A program made the position numbers and the translations under genes. Positions 8,946-23,016 of a stretch of 64,000 nt of DNA are shown here, one piece after another. The first letter of the stretch is position 1; the number at the start of each line of letters is the position of its first letter. The stretch spans positions 62,001-126,000 of the forward strand of contig JAZARR010000267.1 in the NCBI GenBank assembly GCA_037389465.1, given 5' to 3'. The notes under the pieces are model-generated. The model had not been told where the DNA came from. It worked only from the letters and a program-made list of their open reading frames with translations, and ran no database searches. This stretch comes from Baylisascaris procyonis (lineage: Eukaryota > Nematoda > Chromadorea > Rhabditida > Ascarididae).

Positions 8946-11900
8946 TCACAGAAATGACGAAAACCACCGAGGCACCTGAGGAAGGCCTCGTGGACGGGGG
9001 ATTGGTTGTAGCAAATCCCCGCGGGGTCGGGGTATCCTTCGATTGTGGGCCTCCGCGGTCCCAAATTTACGATTCATCTTAATGCAAGGCTCCTGCGGGG
9101 AGGGAGGTGGCGACGAACACCGAACACTACTTCAGCGATGCTATTGGTTAAGCATACCTGGTTCAACGTGCCAACCAACTTTTTACCGGAAGAAAGGTGG
9201 ATGATGCTATCCTTGGCACGGATGATCCTACCAGCCAGCCGTTCAAACCATTCTGACAGACCGTCGCGCTTCTTCTCGCTGACAGCAATTGAAACGTCGA
9301 GCATCGTTTGAACAACGTAATTGCCATATCCATCCACCATCAGCACATCTAGCGCATCCTTACCAGGCCTATAAAACAAGCCCATCGCTCCTCAAGTGCC
9401 ATTAACTGTTTATGATCTACTACAGGCGTGCTACCGAAGTAACCGCCATGCCAGCCTCATTTAAGTGGAAGACGAAATTGCTTCAGAATTGATGGAAAAT
9501 ATGATACTGGATAATTACGAATGAAAACGCAATAAGCACAAACGATTCTTTCACTGGGAGATGTTATGAGATTTCTTCCGTTAAAAACCTTTAACTCGGA
9601 AAAAGCTTACCAGCTTCTCACATACACCTCCTAGAGTTTTAAAATGACTATGTGAGAACGCAACTCGTTGAAATCTCGACGATGGGTCTCGGCGATATGC
9701 TATCGACCGTTGTTTGGCCTCTGCACAACATAAATGTCATTAGATTAATGACAAGAAATGAGCACTTACGCGTCGAAATAGTATCCGTCAAATATTTCTC
9801 GCATAATCAACCGCAGACTGTTTGGTGATGCATGACGAAGTACAGCTTGGATGACATGCGACCCATGTTTTGTCTGCGAAAGCGCCAAAACGTTTCGACT
9901 GCAAATATTCAAGAATTCTTTAAATCAGCATCTTCTAAGCGTCAGTTTAAAAAATGCAGTCCCTTCGCGGACGTTGCACTCAACTGGGGTCGCATACAGA
10001 ACTGCCATGCCCAATACGGATAATAAAAGCAAATTCACCCGTTCATGGAAACATCTGATGACATTAGATTAGATGCTCAAGCAGCACTCCAGCTTATGTG
10101 TATATTTCACTATATGCTGAACCAACTTTATTGAAATTTCATATTTTCATCTTTCACATCTGTCTCACATTTAAATCACTACATAGCCTTTAAATTAGAC
10201 GCAAAATGTAGCGTAAATAACTATGAAGTTATGATCTATGCAACATGCAAACTTTTCTTTCTTGTAAAGATCAAAATATTATACTCAAAACATTACAGAG
10301 AAAAGTGAGATGAGCAGAACAAAGCAATCATCACCCACTGGCACAAAAACTTCACAAATAATATAGAAATGTTTTTTCCGCTTCAGCCGCAACTTGTCTC
10401 AGAAGTGAAAACACCGAAAAAAACGGGATATTTTCACTCGGAATGGCATTCACAATTACTTGAGGATGAAATTACGATTCACGACATTCTTTATTGCTCT
10501 GGCAGTATAGTATTCCGATATAGCTCCATCCCCATACAGCAGTACGTCCTGCTCAATGGCTTTAAAGCTTGAAGAGATCCAAGCAATCTCTACACTCCTA
10601 CCCCTTCCCTCCTCATTTAATCAGCATGACCAGCATGAGCAAACTCGTTCTATCAGATGTGAACTACTGAAAATAATCTCCTTCCTTAAAATTTCCTGGT
10701 TACGTTCATTTTCCTCATTAATCGAGGAAGATTGGTTGAGGAGGGAGAAGACACCGCCAAGAAATAAAGAAAGCTTCAACCCTACAGGTTACAATTTGAT
10801 GTAGGAAGCGCCTTCAGCGTATAATTTTCATGGAGAAGTGGACTCGCTCGTCTCTCTTCAACCACGTCGGCCAAAGAGGGCGGACGTATTCTACACATTA
10901 GCTACCGAAGAAGCTTCTATCCACCACCGAGCGTAATAAACAACAGTTTGCAACGAATATTCGTAACCAAGCTGAAGAATGGTCGGCGAATGGATGTTAC
11001 CTACTGATATAAATTATACCGCCAGTTAGAAACAAAATCTTCATCACCATAACTCTCGGAAACAATATAAAAGCAATACAAATAAAAACCTGATAATGTT
11101 AGCGATGATCGCATCCGCATATTCGGCGAACTGCTCGTACGCGAGAATCTTTTGAACAACAAAATTGCCATATTCATCGGCCACAAAATTCAAGCAGCAT
11201 GCGTCTACAATCGCCTTCAACAGCTTATTCAAATAATCATCGGCTATGCTCGAACGATGTTCCTTTGCACCGCCAAACAACACCTTAACAATTACAAAAT
11301 TACCAATTAAGATCGCTGATGTTCGTCTGCTTGTCTCGCAGTCAATTTAAATATTTAATTAGCGTTCACATCATCGGTCACTCATCCACTCACCAACAAA
11401 AAAACTTGCACAATCAATTAGGTTCACGATCGCAATAGACGCATTCACTTTTTCTTTCGAGTCTAGTTAGATGGAGACAATCAAAAAATCACAACGGTGA
11501 GGTTCGAAAGAACAATCCCACCTAGACTAGAAATGATTGGCACGATTTAGGTAGCGAATAAATACGTTTGCTATCAACCCTCACAAAAATTGTACTTTAC
11601 GGGATGAAGTACAGCCGATTTTTGTCAATATAGGAGCGAACTTCTGATAGTTCAATTGGACACAATTATGAACTTCCCTTACATAAGCGAAAAAGGTTCG
11701 AAAACCTAGCAATTCACTGCTTAACTGAGATATCCTTTCTTCTTCACTAATTTGCAGCATCCCCACAAATTAACAACGATTAACCTACTGATGATATTCT
11801 CCTACGAAAACTGCATCGCAATGACGCCTTTTTCGTCAACCTAGAGCAGCAACTACGATCGATTCGATATCAGCTCTTTCGTTAAAAAATTTTCCAAGGA

Positions 11901-14782
11901 AGGATAACTGAAAGAAATATTCAAATAAACTGAAATTTTATAAGCATGAGAACTCTAAACAGAGCTACGAAAAAGCCCACCAGTGATATGACACAGTATG
12001 AGTTTCGAAAGTTCCATCGTGTTGGAACGCTGAGGTGTTTTCTTCTTCTGGTCATTATGAACCAAAATAAACTATTTAAAAAAAGATAGTTTCAAAGAAA
12101 AATGTTGATAAGAAGCTTTCGGAAAAACAGACTCGATACCCCTAAAAACTGGGAAGACAACCTGGATAGCAGATTCCAAAACTCGACATCCATATTTGCT
12201 GCACGCGACATCGACTATCACCACCGGCGAAGAAATGATTTCATCAATGATGAAACCGTAGTGCAGCGGGCGCATACGGGAAAATATCACCTATAGACAA
12301 CAAAAACAAAGTAATGTATAGACAAAGATCTACTTTTGCAAAAGCAGAATAAACTCTGACGGTTCGTTGTTTGATATTTAAAGAAAGGAAAAATATCTTG
12401 CAAACGAAAACCATATTAGAATATCGCCCATTCAACGATAGTGTGGATCATGAATAGAAATCTTACATGCTGCTACAATGCTCTTAATGGAGAGAAGATA
12501 ATAGACATCTGATAAGAAGCGACCTCATTCGAACATAACAAATTTGAGATTGAAAGATTAGTGCTGCACCTCCAGGACATGACTTCCATAGCTGTTTGTA
12601 GCCAGATAGTGACCAACGCCTCGCAATTCTGCCAGCAGAGTGCTACAGGTCGGGAGATCGAGCTTCCAGAGTGCGGACTGCACAACCCTCGAGGTGAAAT
12701 GAGTCGAGGCGAATTCCACCATGTGCCCACGCAGATTATTCACTATCAGCTGCTGTTCTGGTGCGTTCGCATTCGCTATCAATAACTGCAGAAAAAATTC
12801 ATTCTACAGTAATGTTGCCTTGAGAAGCAAACCTCCAGCTCTATGCAGTCGAAGCGAGCTCATTTAACAACACCTCCCTTCCGAAAGACTTTCCACGTCA
12901 AACTCACTCATGTCATGACACCAATTTATAACCTACGGAAGTTCATAGACAGATATAAAGCTTGCAATTATATGCTAGTTTCTATGCAACAACCAAAGAA
13001 TCTGCTCATCAGCACCGAATCAGACATCAATGAATGCACTGCACTAATCTCCTTCTTACAGGACACCATGAAATAGCAATACCAGGAGGAAGGGATCAAG
13101 GTGTTGGACATCGCGGTGAGGTGAAGGATCAGACAGCGTGCTGAATACACGGAGATTTTTCTCAGATGATTCCCTATTTCTTGACGACCAGACATCCTTT
13201 ATCCAGCAAGGTGACTCTAGCTGAAGATGTAGCGAGAAAGAGATTTTCCAAGATATGCATACTTGTCAGAAAATATCCATAAAATGCTTGATATGATAAG
13301 ACTGAACTCGTATTCCAAAATATTACATCTGAATGAATCTGTTGTGCATATGCATAATCGGCTTCGGTGAGCCATTTCCTTCTCGAATGTACGAGCAAAT
13401 TCGAAGAAAAATTGTTTTCAAAGATTAAAAAAGTGGGCGGATCTTAGTGAAGAAAAACAGTGTTGAACAAGCATTACCATCTAATACTTTATTGAGTGTG
13501 TTGTTATCACAAAATGCCATGCTGCCCGAGTGGTGACTGAATATCATGTAAGTCTTCCTTTATGAGAAACGGTGCAATTTTTATATAAAAGCAGCGCAAA
13601 CAATGCATGCATTATTGAACCCGAAATGCCACCTGTTAAGATGCCTGATAACTCGTGATAGTGCAAATAAAATAAACCAAACAGATGCACAATAGCAACA
13701 ATCTGGCCATGCATGTGCAAAAGAAGAGATAGTTGTAATATTCGTCAGAAGTGAAATCGACTAATCGTTGAGCTAATCGTTACATTCACATGATTGTATG
13801 TCAGTGACTAAGCCGTTTTAGTGAGCCCACATAGGTCCCCACTTGAAAGCACCTTGAACTACGCATCGAACTGCTTAAATTAAACACCTCAACAGCGGTC
13901 ACACAGGAGTTCTTAAGAATCGCTATTAAAAACACTCAAAAGGATCTCTGCTGATTTATCTCCGATACGCAATATTGTGCAACTGACATTCGACTAATGC
14001 TGCAAAGGAAGTTGACAACGGAAAATACCTCGACGATACGATATCCATAGCAATTGTTGCTGACAATGTTGAAGATTCTTTGCGAGAAAATACTCTCATA
14101 AAGACAACGACGGAAATGACCATTTCGACGCGACAGTAAGTTCATTATATACCTGCAAATATAAATAGAGGTCACAGTCACGAAACAAACTTGCAAGAAG
14201 CTATCCAAATGTACATTTATTGCCGAATAACACTCCGCTATATTTAAATGTAGTAAAAATTGCCGCGCCGAAGGAAGTTTATAATGCTTGTTCGATTCTG
14301 CTCAAAAACATAACGCGAAACGAGGTGGAGAGGAAGTGAAGCAAGCAGGGTGAAAAAGAAAATTTTCCTTAAAAACGAGAAGGCAAATTTCCTTTCCAGT
14401 GATATTTATCTCTCTAAGCCTGATGCCCCAGAACGCTCAATATCGTCAGTTGATGTTGCAACTGAGTTCAAAAATTGAAAGGTGAAATAGAAAGGAAATG
14501 GATGCCACCCATGATGCAAATGGATGACGGCTATTGGCACTTTCTGTAAACAACTTTGGACGTAACAAAGTTGCTCTTTAGCTCATATATGCCTAAATGC
14601 AAAAACGCCAAGTTGCTAACATGAAAAAGGATATCACAACCACTCTGCAGATCAGCGAACACAAAAAAGACCTGAAACCGGACTCGCTCATCACCATATC
14701 GCCAACCACCTCCGATAATTCCTCCAAGTCCTTCACGGGTACGGACACCGATTCCATACCTTTAGCCGCTTCAGGCACGTAC
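8946..14782 (-). CDS. PUF (Pumilio/FBF-family) RNA-binding protein gene, eight exons
   Basis: PUF proteins bind 3' UTRs and repress or stabilise mRNAs, and are expanded in nematodes. Exons in transcript order are 14672-14782, 14029-14152, 12570-12785, 12162-12290, 11090-11283, 9770-9898, 9158-9368 and 8946-9092. All junctions are GT/AG with matching phases. Eight PUF helix-2 cores are visible: SGFRYIM (degenerate), CYGYRIVE, HFTSRVVQ, SYGSHVLE, KYGCRVLE, EYGNFVVQ, KHGSHVIQ and GYGNYVVQ. A basic tail follows and stops at 8946-8948. The 5' end is uncertain: the first exon has an internal ATG, but its acceptor-like start suggests an upstream exon or SL trans-splicing. Contact residues of several repeats differ from canonical Pumilio, notably repeat 7, which has Ser/His/Gln where Ser/Asn/Glu is usual. 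No frame damage is seen, so the gene looks functional. Confidence 0.9.
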
Positions 14783-17700
14783 CTTAAATGAAAAAGCGCA
14801 CTCCCCAGGAAACAAAAATACGCATTAGATGAAAGGCTTCACGACCATTTTTCGCTTCCTTTTCGAAAATGTATGCGTTATCGGTGTCTTCTACGCTCGA
14901 TGAACGTTAAAATTTTGGTTCCTGTCTTTTCATCTTTCTGTACAAAAATCTTCTGGGCAAATTGACTTGCAGAACTACATGTATTATAAGCGGCTATAAG
15001 ACTGCAGCGGTAGAGTAGTGGACGGATCTAAGTCATTTCGTCAGTTCTCTGATTGATTTTTCCACAAAACAAATTGCGCTGCCGCAAATACTGCCTCCTC
15101 CTCAAGTGTCGGCAAGATACAAAGTTAGCATAAGATTTTGAGGGTGAAGCAGGTAAAACGTTCTAAAGTTGTGAAGTTCAGCGAATATGTTCAAAAAATT
15201 CAGATGTAAGGCAAGCAAAAACGGAATTTTTCGAACATTACTGACGCCCTCTCAACATCTTAGTTGACACAAGCACCTTTCGGTACCACACTGCCAATGA
15301 AATGACCTAAAAAAATGTGAGCAGCCTTCAAAAATTATTGAGTTTTACGGTCAGTTGCACGCATCCCTTTGATATGATGGCGGGAGTGGATCATTTCAGA
15401 AACTTTTTCATATTTTAGGCAACTACAAATTGAGAACAGCTTGTGCTGCATCCTTCGACCTTACTGAAAGTATCCTTCGGTTATATCACTCATACAATGC
15501 CAAAGGTATGTAACCTAGTGTTCTGAGCAAACTCATTTCCAAAGCGCTACTCACTTCTCACACAAGGACTATAAACCTAAGCAAGTTTCCAAAGAACGTT
15601 CCCCTTTCTAAATTCATACCTTTATGCCTTCGCGAGAGCATTCTTCCGCTTAGCTCAGAGTGTCCGTAAACTGATTCTCAGGATTTATAGTTTATATTTC
15701 TTAATTAGACCATCTTGTGTCGGAGACATTAAAGTGCCAGACGTTCTGAGTAGAATCACTCCCAAAATCCACCCATCTTCTGTATTTCATAAGTTTCAGC
15801 TTTAAGGCAATCTGCATAAGCCATCTATCAAAGTAGCATAAACTGGAAGCATCAATCAGCTCACGCAAAATCTGGTTTCTTTACGCACTTGTTGAGCAAC
15901 AGGTGCCACATTGGCTTTTTAAGATGCCATGCGTGCACTCACTTGGCGTGGCATCTATAAGAAACCACACGCTTTAGTTCTCAATCGGCAATTGCCACCT
16001 TGATAATGAAGAACAGAACTAATATTTCAGCACAGCTTTCAATCTCTCTCTCATCTGCATGCACCTAGCATTGGACTCTCTCCTCACATCATTCCAGCCT
16101 CCCCTCCCTCACCCCTCACATCTCTCTCATACCCTACTACGCAATGTTTTTCGCAGTGGTGAACAGGTCCTCTTCCTGAATTCGGCTCTTATGCGGACCC
16201 CTCTCCCACTCTCTTGCTAAAAGAATTAGAAAGAGGCGACAGTGCAAAGATCATCCATATGTGGCTGTGTTGAAAAGACTGAACGATTCGGGTTGTTTCG
16301 TTCACGAAGCTGAGTTAAATGTACAGAACGAACTGGTTTGAGGGGTTGGGTAACAACGCCACTGTGCCTTCAAATTCCACTGCTTACCTCTTACAATCTC
16401 GTTACCGAAAGACAGTGCCAATACCTGCGATATTTCAATTAATCAATGAAACAGTGTAGTGCTGAAAGCAACCGACGATGCGAACAACGTCCTACTACCA
16501 ACAGCTAATGGAACTGTGCAACATCGAGAAAAACTTCAATAGATTGAAGTGAACTAGAGTTTGCTTTTCGCCTCCATCCTCCTCCTCGCTTCCTCTGCAC
16601 CCCACCACCACTCACGCAGCAACCCGATTTATAAAAATGCAATTTGTCGAGAAGAAAAAACATTCATTTCGATATATGTTGTGATGATGGATGCATGGAA
16701 CAGAATATAAAAAATACAAGTCAGGTTTCGACTTTTCCAATATACAAAACAAAACGACAGCACTCCCTTCCGATCTGTTCGATATGACGGTGTTAATTCT
16801 CGAAATTTTCTGTACCATAATAGGCTCAAACGACTGTGTCTGATTTGTTGGAACTCTCATAAATAAATTTGTCGAACTAATATGAACGTTGTTATGGTGA
16901 TTTGAAAACTCAATCCTCTTTACCTGCGATCCAGCCGATATGGAGGCGATGATGAGGTAGAAACGGGAAGAATGAGGGAGAGATGACGGAAGAGAAGTTC
17001 AAAAATAAACATTAACGGACAGGATAGGCCAATTTCTTTTCTGAGCCCTATGTAAATTGTCCAAAATATTCAGCTGAATTTCGATGATGAAAGATGCATC
17101 GGTTGTTACATAATGAATGATTTATAACGACGCTTTAATTGATCTAAATTATCAAACGCCAAAGTTAATATCTTTACCTAGATGTGGGTGGAATACTTTC
17201 TTTGTTTTGCGTCCAGTAGTTAGGCTGAACAGATGCATCACCCGAAGAAACCTGCAATCATTACGGAAATGGATCCAACTCATACAAGCATGCCATTATT
17301 TTTATATATTACCAGCAATTTTTGGTGCATTAATTACAACCACTCTACAAGACAGGGAAAAATTTTTAGGGGATTCCTACCGACAGCAATTCCTGCTTGC
17401 CTTATCGCCTCAAAAAGTGGTCACCACATCCACATCCGATATCTGCAGTTTGGATACTGCTTCAAGCTGTGCCGTTTTTCTTATTTTAATTTACTAATCT
17501 ATGTATTACTGCAATCAACTTTTACACTGCAATAGTAAATCGCTTCAAACACATTAACGTAACTGATGAAACTTTGTGAATGTGCACCCATAATATGATG
17601 AACTAACAAATTTCATATGTGTTCTACATTATGTGTCTATGCGAAAACATTTCATCACTTGCGCTCAGGAAACTTCAGGTCACTAGCAACTAAATCAATC

Positions 17701-19700
17701 AATAGCAATTAAATATGGCGTGATGATAGAGGAAGTTAAATTAATATGCTCAATAAATCCAATTTTATTTAATGTACTACTAATGATCGGTGATCGATAG
17801 CTTGCCTTCCCCCTTGCTGATATTATCCTTGTGATACAAGTATGCTGAGATGCTGCTCACCACTGAGATGAAAATGGATAATATTGAATTAACTTTCATG
17901 AGCGACACAATCAATGCCCACCACTCCATACAAAAATTAAGAAACCTATGGAGTGATTAGTTTTGAATTTTTCAACAAAAAATTAGAGAGCTGCATCATC
18001 CATTAGATCCGTGCAAGAACCACGGATGTAACGGATCAGTCTCCAACCACAATATAAAATATTCTAGCAAACCAATAAAAAGCACTCACAGATGTTAGAA
18101 GTTTTATAGTTGAGGACTCAGAGACGATGTTGTTCTTGGCGAATGAAGCAACTGAAAAACCGATCAAAGTATCATCACATTTCGGAGATGATGGCTAATA
18201 TGAGCACATGAGTACGAAAATACCACAAGAAGACTCTGTTCGCTTCGATTATGAAACTTCCTGACAACATCGAGAAAACGATAAACCCATAGGAAGTCAG
18301 CAGGCATGTAAGTTCAGGATAACTGTAATCGGGGATAAAAAGTAGGTCCGGGATAACCACACGGAAAGCTTTCGGGCATAAAGGAAAGTTGGATTAAAAA
18401 TAGTGCAAGTAATGAAAAGCCATTCTCGCTTTCAAAGAATTAGACATAGACAATTAAGGGGGAATGCCTACTTCTCCCCCCTCCCCCTCCCCACTTCCTC
18501 TCCTTATCCCACTCTCCGAAAAAATGGCTATGGTTTACGTACACAAAGGATGAGTAAAACAGTTGGGCAAGTTTGCACAATGTCTGAATAGAGCGATCTG
18601 CCTTCATCACAATGATACTGCTATATAAGTTTGACTATAACGCTTCCCATCCTCTTGTGGATTTTTATTACTTTATCAGTAAGGCTATAGACTTGCCACG
18701 TTCAATAGCAACTCATTTAGACTACGAACATTGGTCAAAATTCTTTGGAAGAAATCAATTGTGGGTGAATGTGTGGTATCGAAATACTCAAAAACATTAC
18801 AAAATAGCACAAATTTTCTTCATCATGCTGATGCTCACTGCGCAACATTCCGCCATATCATAGTGGAAAGAGGGTAACGGGTAGCGATGAGAGAGAAAGA
18901 AGGAAAAGCATTACTTCAATTACCTGTAAGTGCACTTTCAAGAAGAGTGAAGAGGGGGCACTATACCTGTCGGCAAGGTAAGTACAATCGTTGTTATCAA
19001 GTCCATAGGAAAATGCTCTATTTTAGCGTCATCTTGTTCATAAAGAATCAGAAAACCTAATGAAGAAACAACCCACCAGAATGGGGCATTGAATGAAGTC
19101 GAATATTCTGACGGTCACAAACCTTCAACACGGGCATATTGAACTTATGGATAGTGGCAGTGCTGAAATTATGATCCCTAATAAGAATACATTTCACAGA
19201 GATATAACTGAATTGCACAAACAAACAACAAAAAATACGTTAAATATGAGATTGCCCAAAATAGTATTGATAATGCAACTCCAATACTACTGATAGAGGA
19301 ATAGATATCAACAACATTACAAAATAACACAAATTTTCTTCACCGTACCGATCCTTATTGCGTAACATTCCACCACAGTACAAATAACACAAATAGCGCA
19401 TGATAGCAGAAAAGAAATTACGGTAAAAATGGCCCCTGATGGGATTTGGCGCTAAAATCATCAACTGTTATTACAACATTTACCGTATTAACCTTCGGTG
19501 GATTTTTAGGTTCATGCAGAATCATATAGAATCAGTTAATCACCGAGGTGGAAAATTCGGTTTTTTTTTTCGAGAATCTGGTTTTATATTTGGACTATTT
19601 GTTTTAAAATGATTGATATCGGTTAGATAGCCACGAATGTCAGGTGCAGTATACGCAATGTTATTCTCATTCAGGCTTGCATATATTTGTGCATTCTCAC
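14783..19700. other. Gene-poor AT-rich region upstream of the PUF gene
   Basis: Only short, non-convincing frames are present on either strand. The region could hold the PUF promoter and any 5' exons. I see a locally repeated segment (18791-18857 / 19312-19378) and a pyrimidine-rich strip near 18470-18510, but no gene or RNA I can support. Confidence 0.5.
18791..19378 (+). repeat. Two diverged copies of a ~70-bp segment
   Basis: AACATTACAAAATAGCACAA and the ~50 bases after it (about 18791-18857) recur with substitutions at about 19312-19378, running from ACATTACAAAATA through ACAAATTTTCTTCA to CAACATTCC/TAACATTCC. They look like old local duplicates; the family is unknown. Confidence 0.55.
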
Positions 19701-20061
19701 AATAAACTCCGCTCTCGTTGCACTTTGATCCTCGATGAACTTGTTATTGCACTTATATTGCCCATAACCATTGATGTGGATGTGGACTGATGCCTCGAAC
19801 TCACCCCAATCATCTTTAGTGAACAAACCCTGAGGCCATGTTTTTTGTAGTTCAATATGTGCATTTCTCCACTGAAAGATGGTTTTCTTTTTGTCATTGA
19901 TCGGTCGACGGTAATCGTGGATCGATTCTGATGGTGACAATTTTCCGGTAATCTCCAGTAGAAAATCTTCAAGGGAAATACGAGTGGGAGGATGTGGCTG
20001 GGGTGGGGGAGGGGGCAAGGGGGAGGAGGGGCTGGTATGATATGCGCTTTGCATTTCAACC
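19701..20061 (-). CDS. Unrecognised proline-rich exon
   Basis: A strong acceptor (TTTTTTGTGCTTGCAG) precedes a 361-nt open stretch that ends at a GTGAGA donor. The encoded piece begins with a Pro-rich tract (PLPPPPPQPHPP), then runs into an ordered-looking segment of about 90 residues with SLEDFLLEITGKL, KKTIFQWRNAHIEL and HIHINGYGQYKCNN. The composition is protein-like, but I do not recognise the family. It could be an upstream exon of the PUF gene, 4.9 kb away, but the phases (ends in phase 0; PUF exon 1 needs two carried bases) require another exon between, so a separate gene is equally likely. Confidence 0.6.
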
Positions 20062-20340
20062 CTGCAAGCACAAAAAACCAGCGAAGTGGCAGAAGAATTG
20101 ACGCGATATGCGATGACATTTATGTTGCCCTCAATGACCAACCATCGCATAGATTAAATAACGAGGATTAAAAACATGGAAAATTGTGTGCTCAATTGTT
20201 GAAACATTCGAACACTCATACAAAAAATATTTGTTTTATGCGATAATCGATATGAAACAGATCATTTATTTACTTATTACTTTAATCGACAAAGCATTCA
20301 ATTACGAATAAATGTCTCTTCATATCGCTTCCACTTCCGC

Positions 20341-20560
20341 TTAAGTGAAGTTATAAGGTAGCATGAAGGGTAGGGCTGAGGCTCGTCTCCTGCCCATCGG
20401 ATATTGACGAGTCGGTTCATCGTTGTTCCACTCAGCAAGAGGGTTCTGACTTGCTCCACCGCCTTCGTCCCTATGAGACCCCTGGTTGGAGTGACTCGCT
20501 AGGACGAAGGCAAATAGTCTGGTCGGAGTCTTCTTTAAACGATCGCACAGTAAGCAATAC
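20341..20560 (-). repeat. GC-richer island, possible dispersed repeat
   Basis: This ~220-bp island is clearly GC-richer than its surroundings and is open on the minus strand, with NNDEPTRQYPMGRRRASALP near its end. An isolated island in AT-rich DNA, with no splice context that I can see, suggests a repeat fragment rather than a gene. This is tentative. Confidence 0.3.
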
Positions 20561-20589
20561 CAAACGATGAATATGATGTAACACATATG

Positions 20590-22464
20590 CCTATTCTTTT
20601 TCCACTTTTAAATGTGTATAAAAACCTTTTTGAAGTTGATGAATGAATGTTACAAATACTATAGGACGCCATCATATGGTGTTGTTACAACAATGAAATT
20701 TCGTGATTTCATTTTCACTGGTCTACGTCCGACAGGTAGACCAACAGACAGACAGACGACATACGCAAGCACGGACACAGCACTGCCAATAATGTGCTTT
20801 GTGAAGCAACTCTGCAAAACAAATGCAATGTGAATGGTTATATTGAATTCATATTCATAGCCAGCAAAAGTGATGCGGTTGAGGATCGTCGTTGAATTTA
20901 ATTCTGTAGAAAATTATCAAAACGTCTAAGCTGCGTTGAAGGCGGTAAAATTATCACCTCTGAGAAGCTTCCAAAACAGCACATTAAAAATCGAATTTTA
21001 TTCTTACTTATGATCGCTATTACTTATTTCTTCTTGTAATAATAATCACTTTACTAACAATTATAACTTCTCAACGTTGAATTTTGCTATTATATTTTAT
21101 ATTTCTGCATTGATTTCCTCTCACAATATCGACCAATGTGGGTTGTCATCTCTCAACGCTCAATTTGTCGTAGTGTCCCATTTGGTAGTGTTCATTGGTA
21201 ATCCCATTTGCAACGATGGACGCATATTGAAACATTTGCATCCGAGCACTTAAAACTTTTGCAAAAATGGCATTCTGCACTGCAAAAGGTCTCGATCAAA
21301 ATGACGGTCTTAAAACAGCGTCATTTTTCACTGCAAAATTTTACCGATCAAAGCGTCGTATCAAAGCCGATGTTATTTTGCAACAACTGCGTTCGCGCTG
21401 CCTCATTATTTCTCTCATATATCGTTGGTGCTTCAATGGGGGTGGTTGCTGTGTGTTGTCAGTCCTGCTGGAAGTGAGTTGGTTTGGGTTTTGGGTATTT
21501 TTCGTTCATGCAGTATCGTTCGTTAAATTCACCAGTTTATCTAGCATAACGTTCATAAGGCGCTAACTGTGGTACTTTGGATATGCATTCATAGAGTCAT
21601 ATTTAAATGCTAGAAATGCCCTCATCCCCCATCCCCATCCAATTCGATTTCAAATTTTCTTGTTGCTGAAACTTAAAGTTGGTTTTCCCATACCTAGATG
21701 GATACTTTTATTGGTAACTGATTGCAGGGGAAACAATAATGATCGCTGGGCCAGCAAATTCAAAAACGGTTCAAGGAAAGTGCTAGTGGCTATGATCCGT
21801 ACCATATGATAGGGCTTACATTTATAATCCAACAGGAGCTTGTATTTTAGAGCTCCATTAAAGAGGTTTTTATGGACAATGGAGAGGTGGATAAACGAGG
21901 AGATATTTTGGTTTTGTTATTCAATAGTTTTTGCATTACAGTGTTCTCGGTCTGTATGTGTGTACGTGTTTGTATATAGTATCATCAAGTTGCATTCCAG
22001 GAGATCTGAAGAATGAAGTTTGTTAAGTTCACCACTTCTTGGCCTGTTATGTTTTATTCTGGATGAAAACTTCAGTTTTATGGGTCATTATTTTCTTTTT
22101 TTATGTGACACAGGAATGTCACAGAAAATTTCAATTCGCGAGGGGAAAACTGTCCAGAAGTTGAAATTATTATTGCAAACAATAACTGGAAGGGAAAGAG
22201 GGGGGAGGAACGCAACGAGACCACACAAACACATGATTCAGCCTAGATATGAATGCATGATCATCTTAGCCGTCCCACTCGTACCACACCATCCCATTAG
22301 TTCAACGTACCCCTATGATCCCTTTTCAGGTCAAGTCGGAATAGTGAGCCTTGCAGAGTAAGTCAAAGAAAGTCAAGAGCTCATGGGAAGAAGAAACGAC
22401 TGCTCAGCGTGTGTTGCAAGTAGCCTCAGGCAGAATAGGGAGGGCATAAAAGGGGATGATGTGC
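20590..22464. other. No supportable gene
   Basis: Plus-strand frames around 21208-21566 are open but lack clear splice context or a recognisable product. A short CAGA-type simple tract occurs near 20745-20756. Nothing else could be called. Confidence 0.5.
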
Positions 22465-22936
22465 TCATGCATTCATTGCAGATTCTATGTTGTTCGTAGG
22501 GCAGAGTGAGCTTAAATGTGGTCGTTGAAACGCATGACGCGATCGCTTGCAACTTGAAGTTCGCAAGGTGCGGTTACGCTGATCCTGCCAACGGTGGGAG
22601 CCCACTAGGATGACTTCCACGTTGGCGCGATGCTGCTTCTCGTTTGTCACCTTATTGTGTAAGGGTGATAAAGTGTTCGCCCTTATGCCTGTGTCATCCT
22701 GCAGTTTACTCGACCGCATCTTGACAGAAGGTGCAGATCTTCATAGAGACCTAACGACTAGTTTGCCAAGGGGACATAACCCTTACAGCTACCAATTCGC
22801 TGGTTCGTAAGGTGTCTCGACTTTCTGGCCCGCCTCCCCCTCATCCCAACCGCCCTTTCACCTCTTTCTTGGCCAGATCATACATGCGGACTTTCGTTTT
22901 GAAATCTTCGAGATCGAATTGTTTTCCGCTGCCCTT
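22465..22936 (-). CDS. Candidate two-exon host gene fragment beside element 2
   Basis: Exon 22862-22936 (75 nt, phase 0 at both ends) follows an acceptor ATCCTGACAG and ends at GAG/GTGAAA. It encodes a charged segment including KQFDLEDFKTKVRMYDLAKK. The next candidate exon starts at 22719 after TTCTGTCAAG and is open to 22465, with VEVILVGSHRWQDQ. Junction phases agree and the intron would be 142 nt. Element 2 inserted about 24 bp upstream of the first acceptor, that is, inside the preceding intron. I do not recognise the protein, and the second exon's end is unclear. Confidence 0.4.
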
Positions 22937-22959
22937 CTGTCAGGATGTTATTTTCCACA

Positions 22960-22964
22960 GATGT
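22960..22964. repeat. Target-site duplication, left copy (GATGT)
   Basis: GATGT precedes the 5' LTR of element 2 and recurs at 31379-31383 after the 3' LTR. Confidence 0.93.
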
Positions 22965-23016
22965 TGTCGCGAATAGCGAGTGCATGCATGAAGGCTCATG
23001 CCGTCATGGCGACTCG

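Noticed and set aside
13174..13398. Minus-strand ORF in the long PUF intron
   Set aside because: The flanking PUF exons join in phase without it and it shows no PUF repeat.
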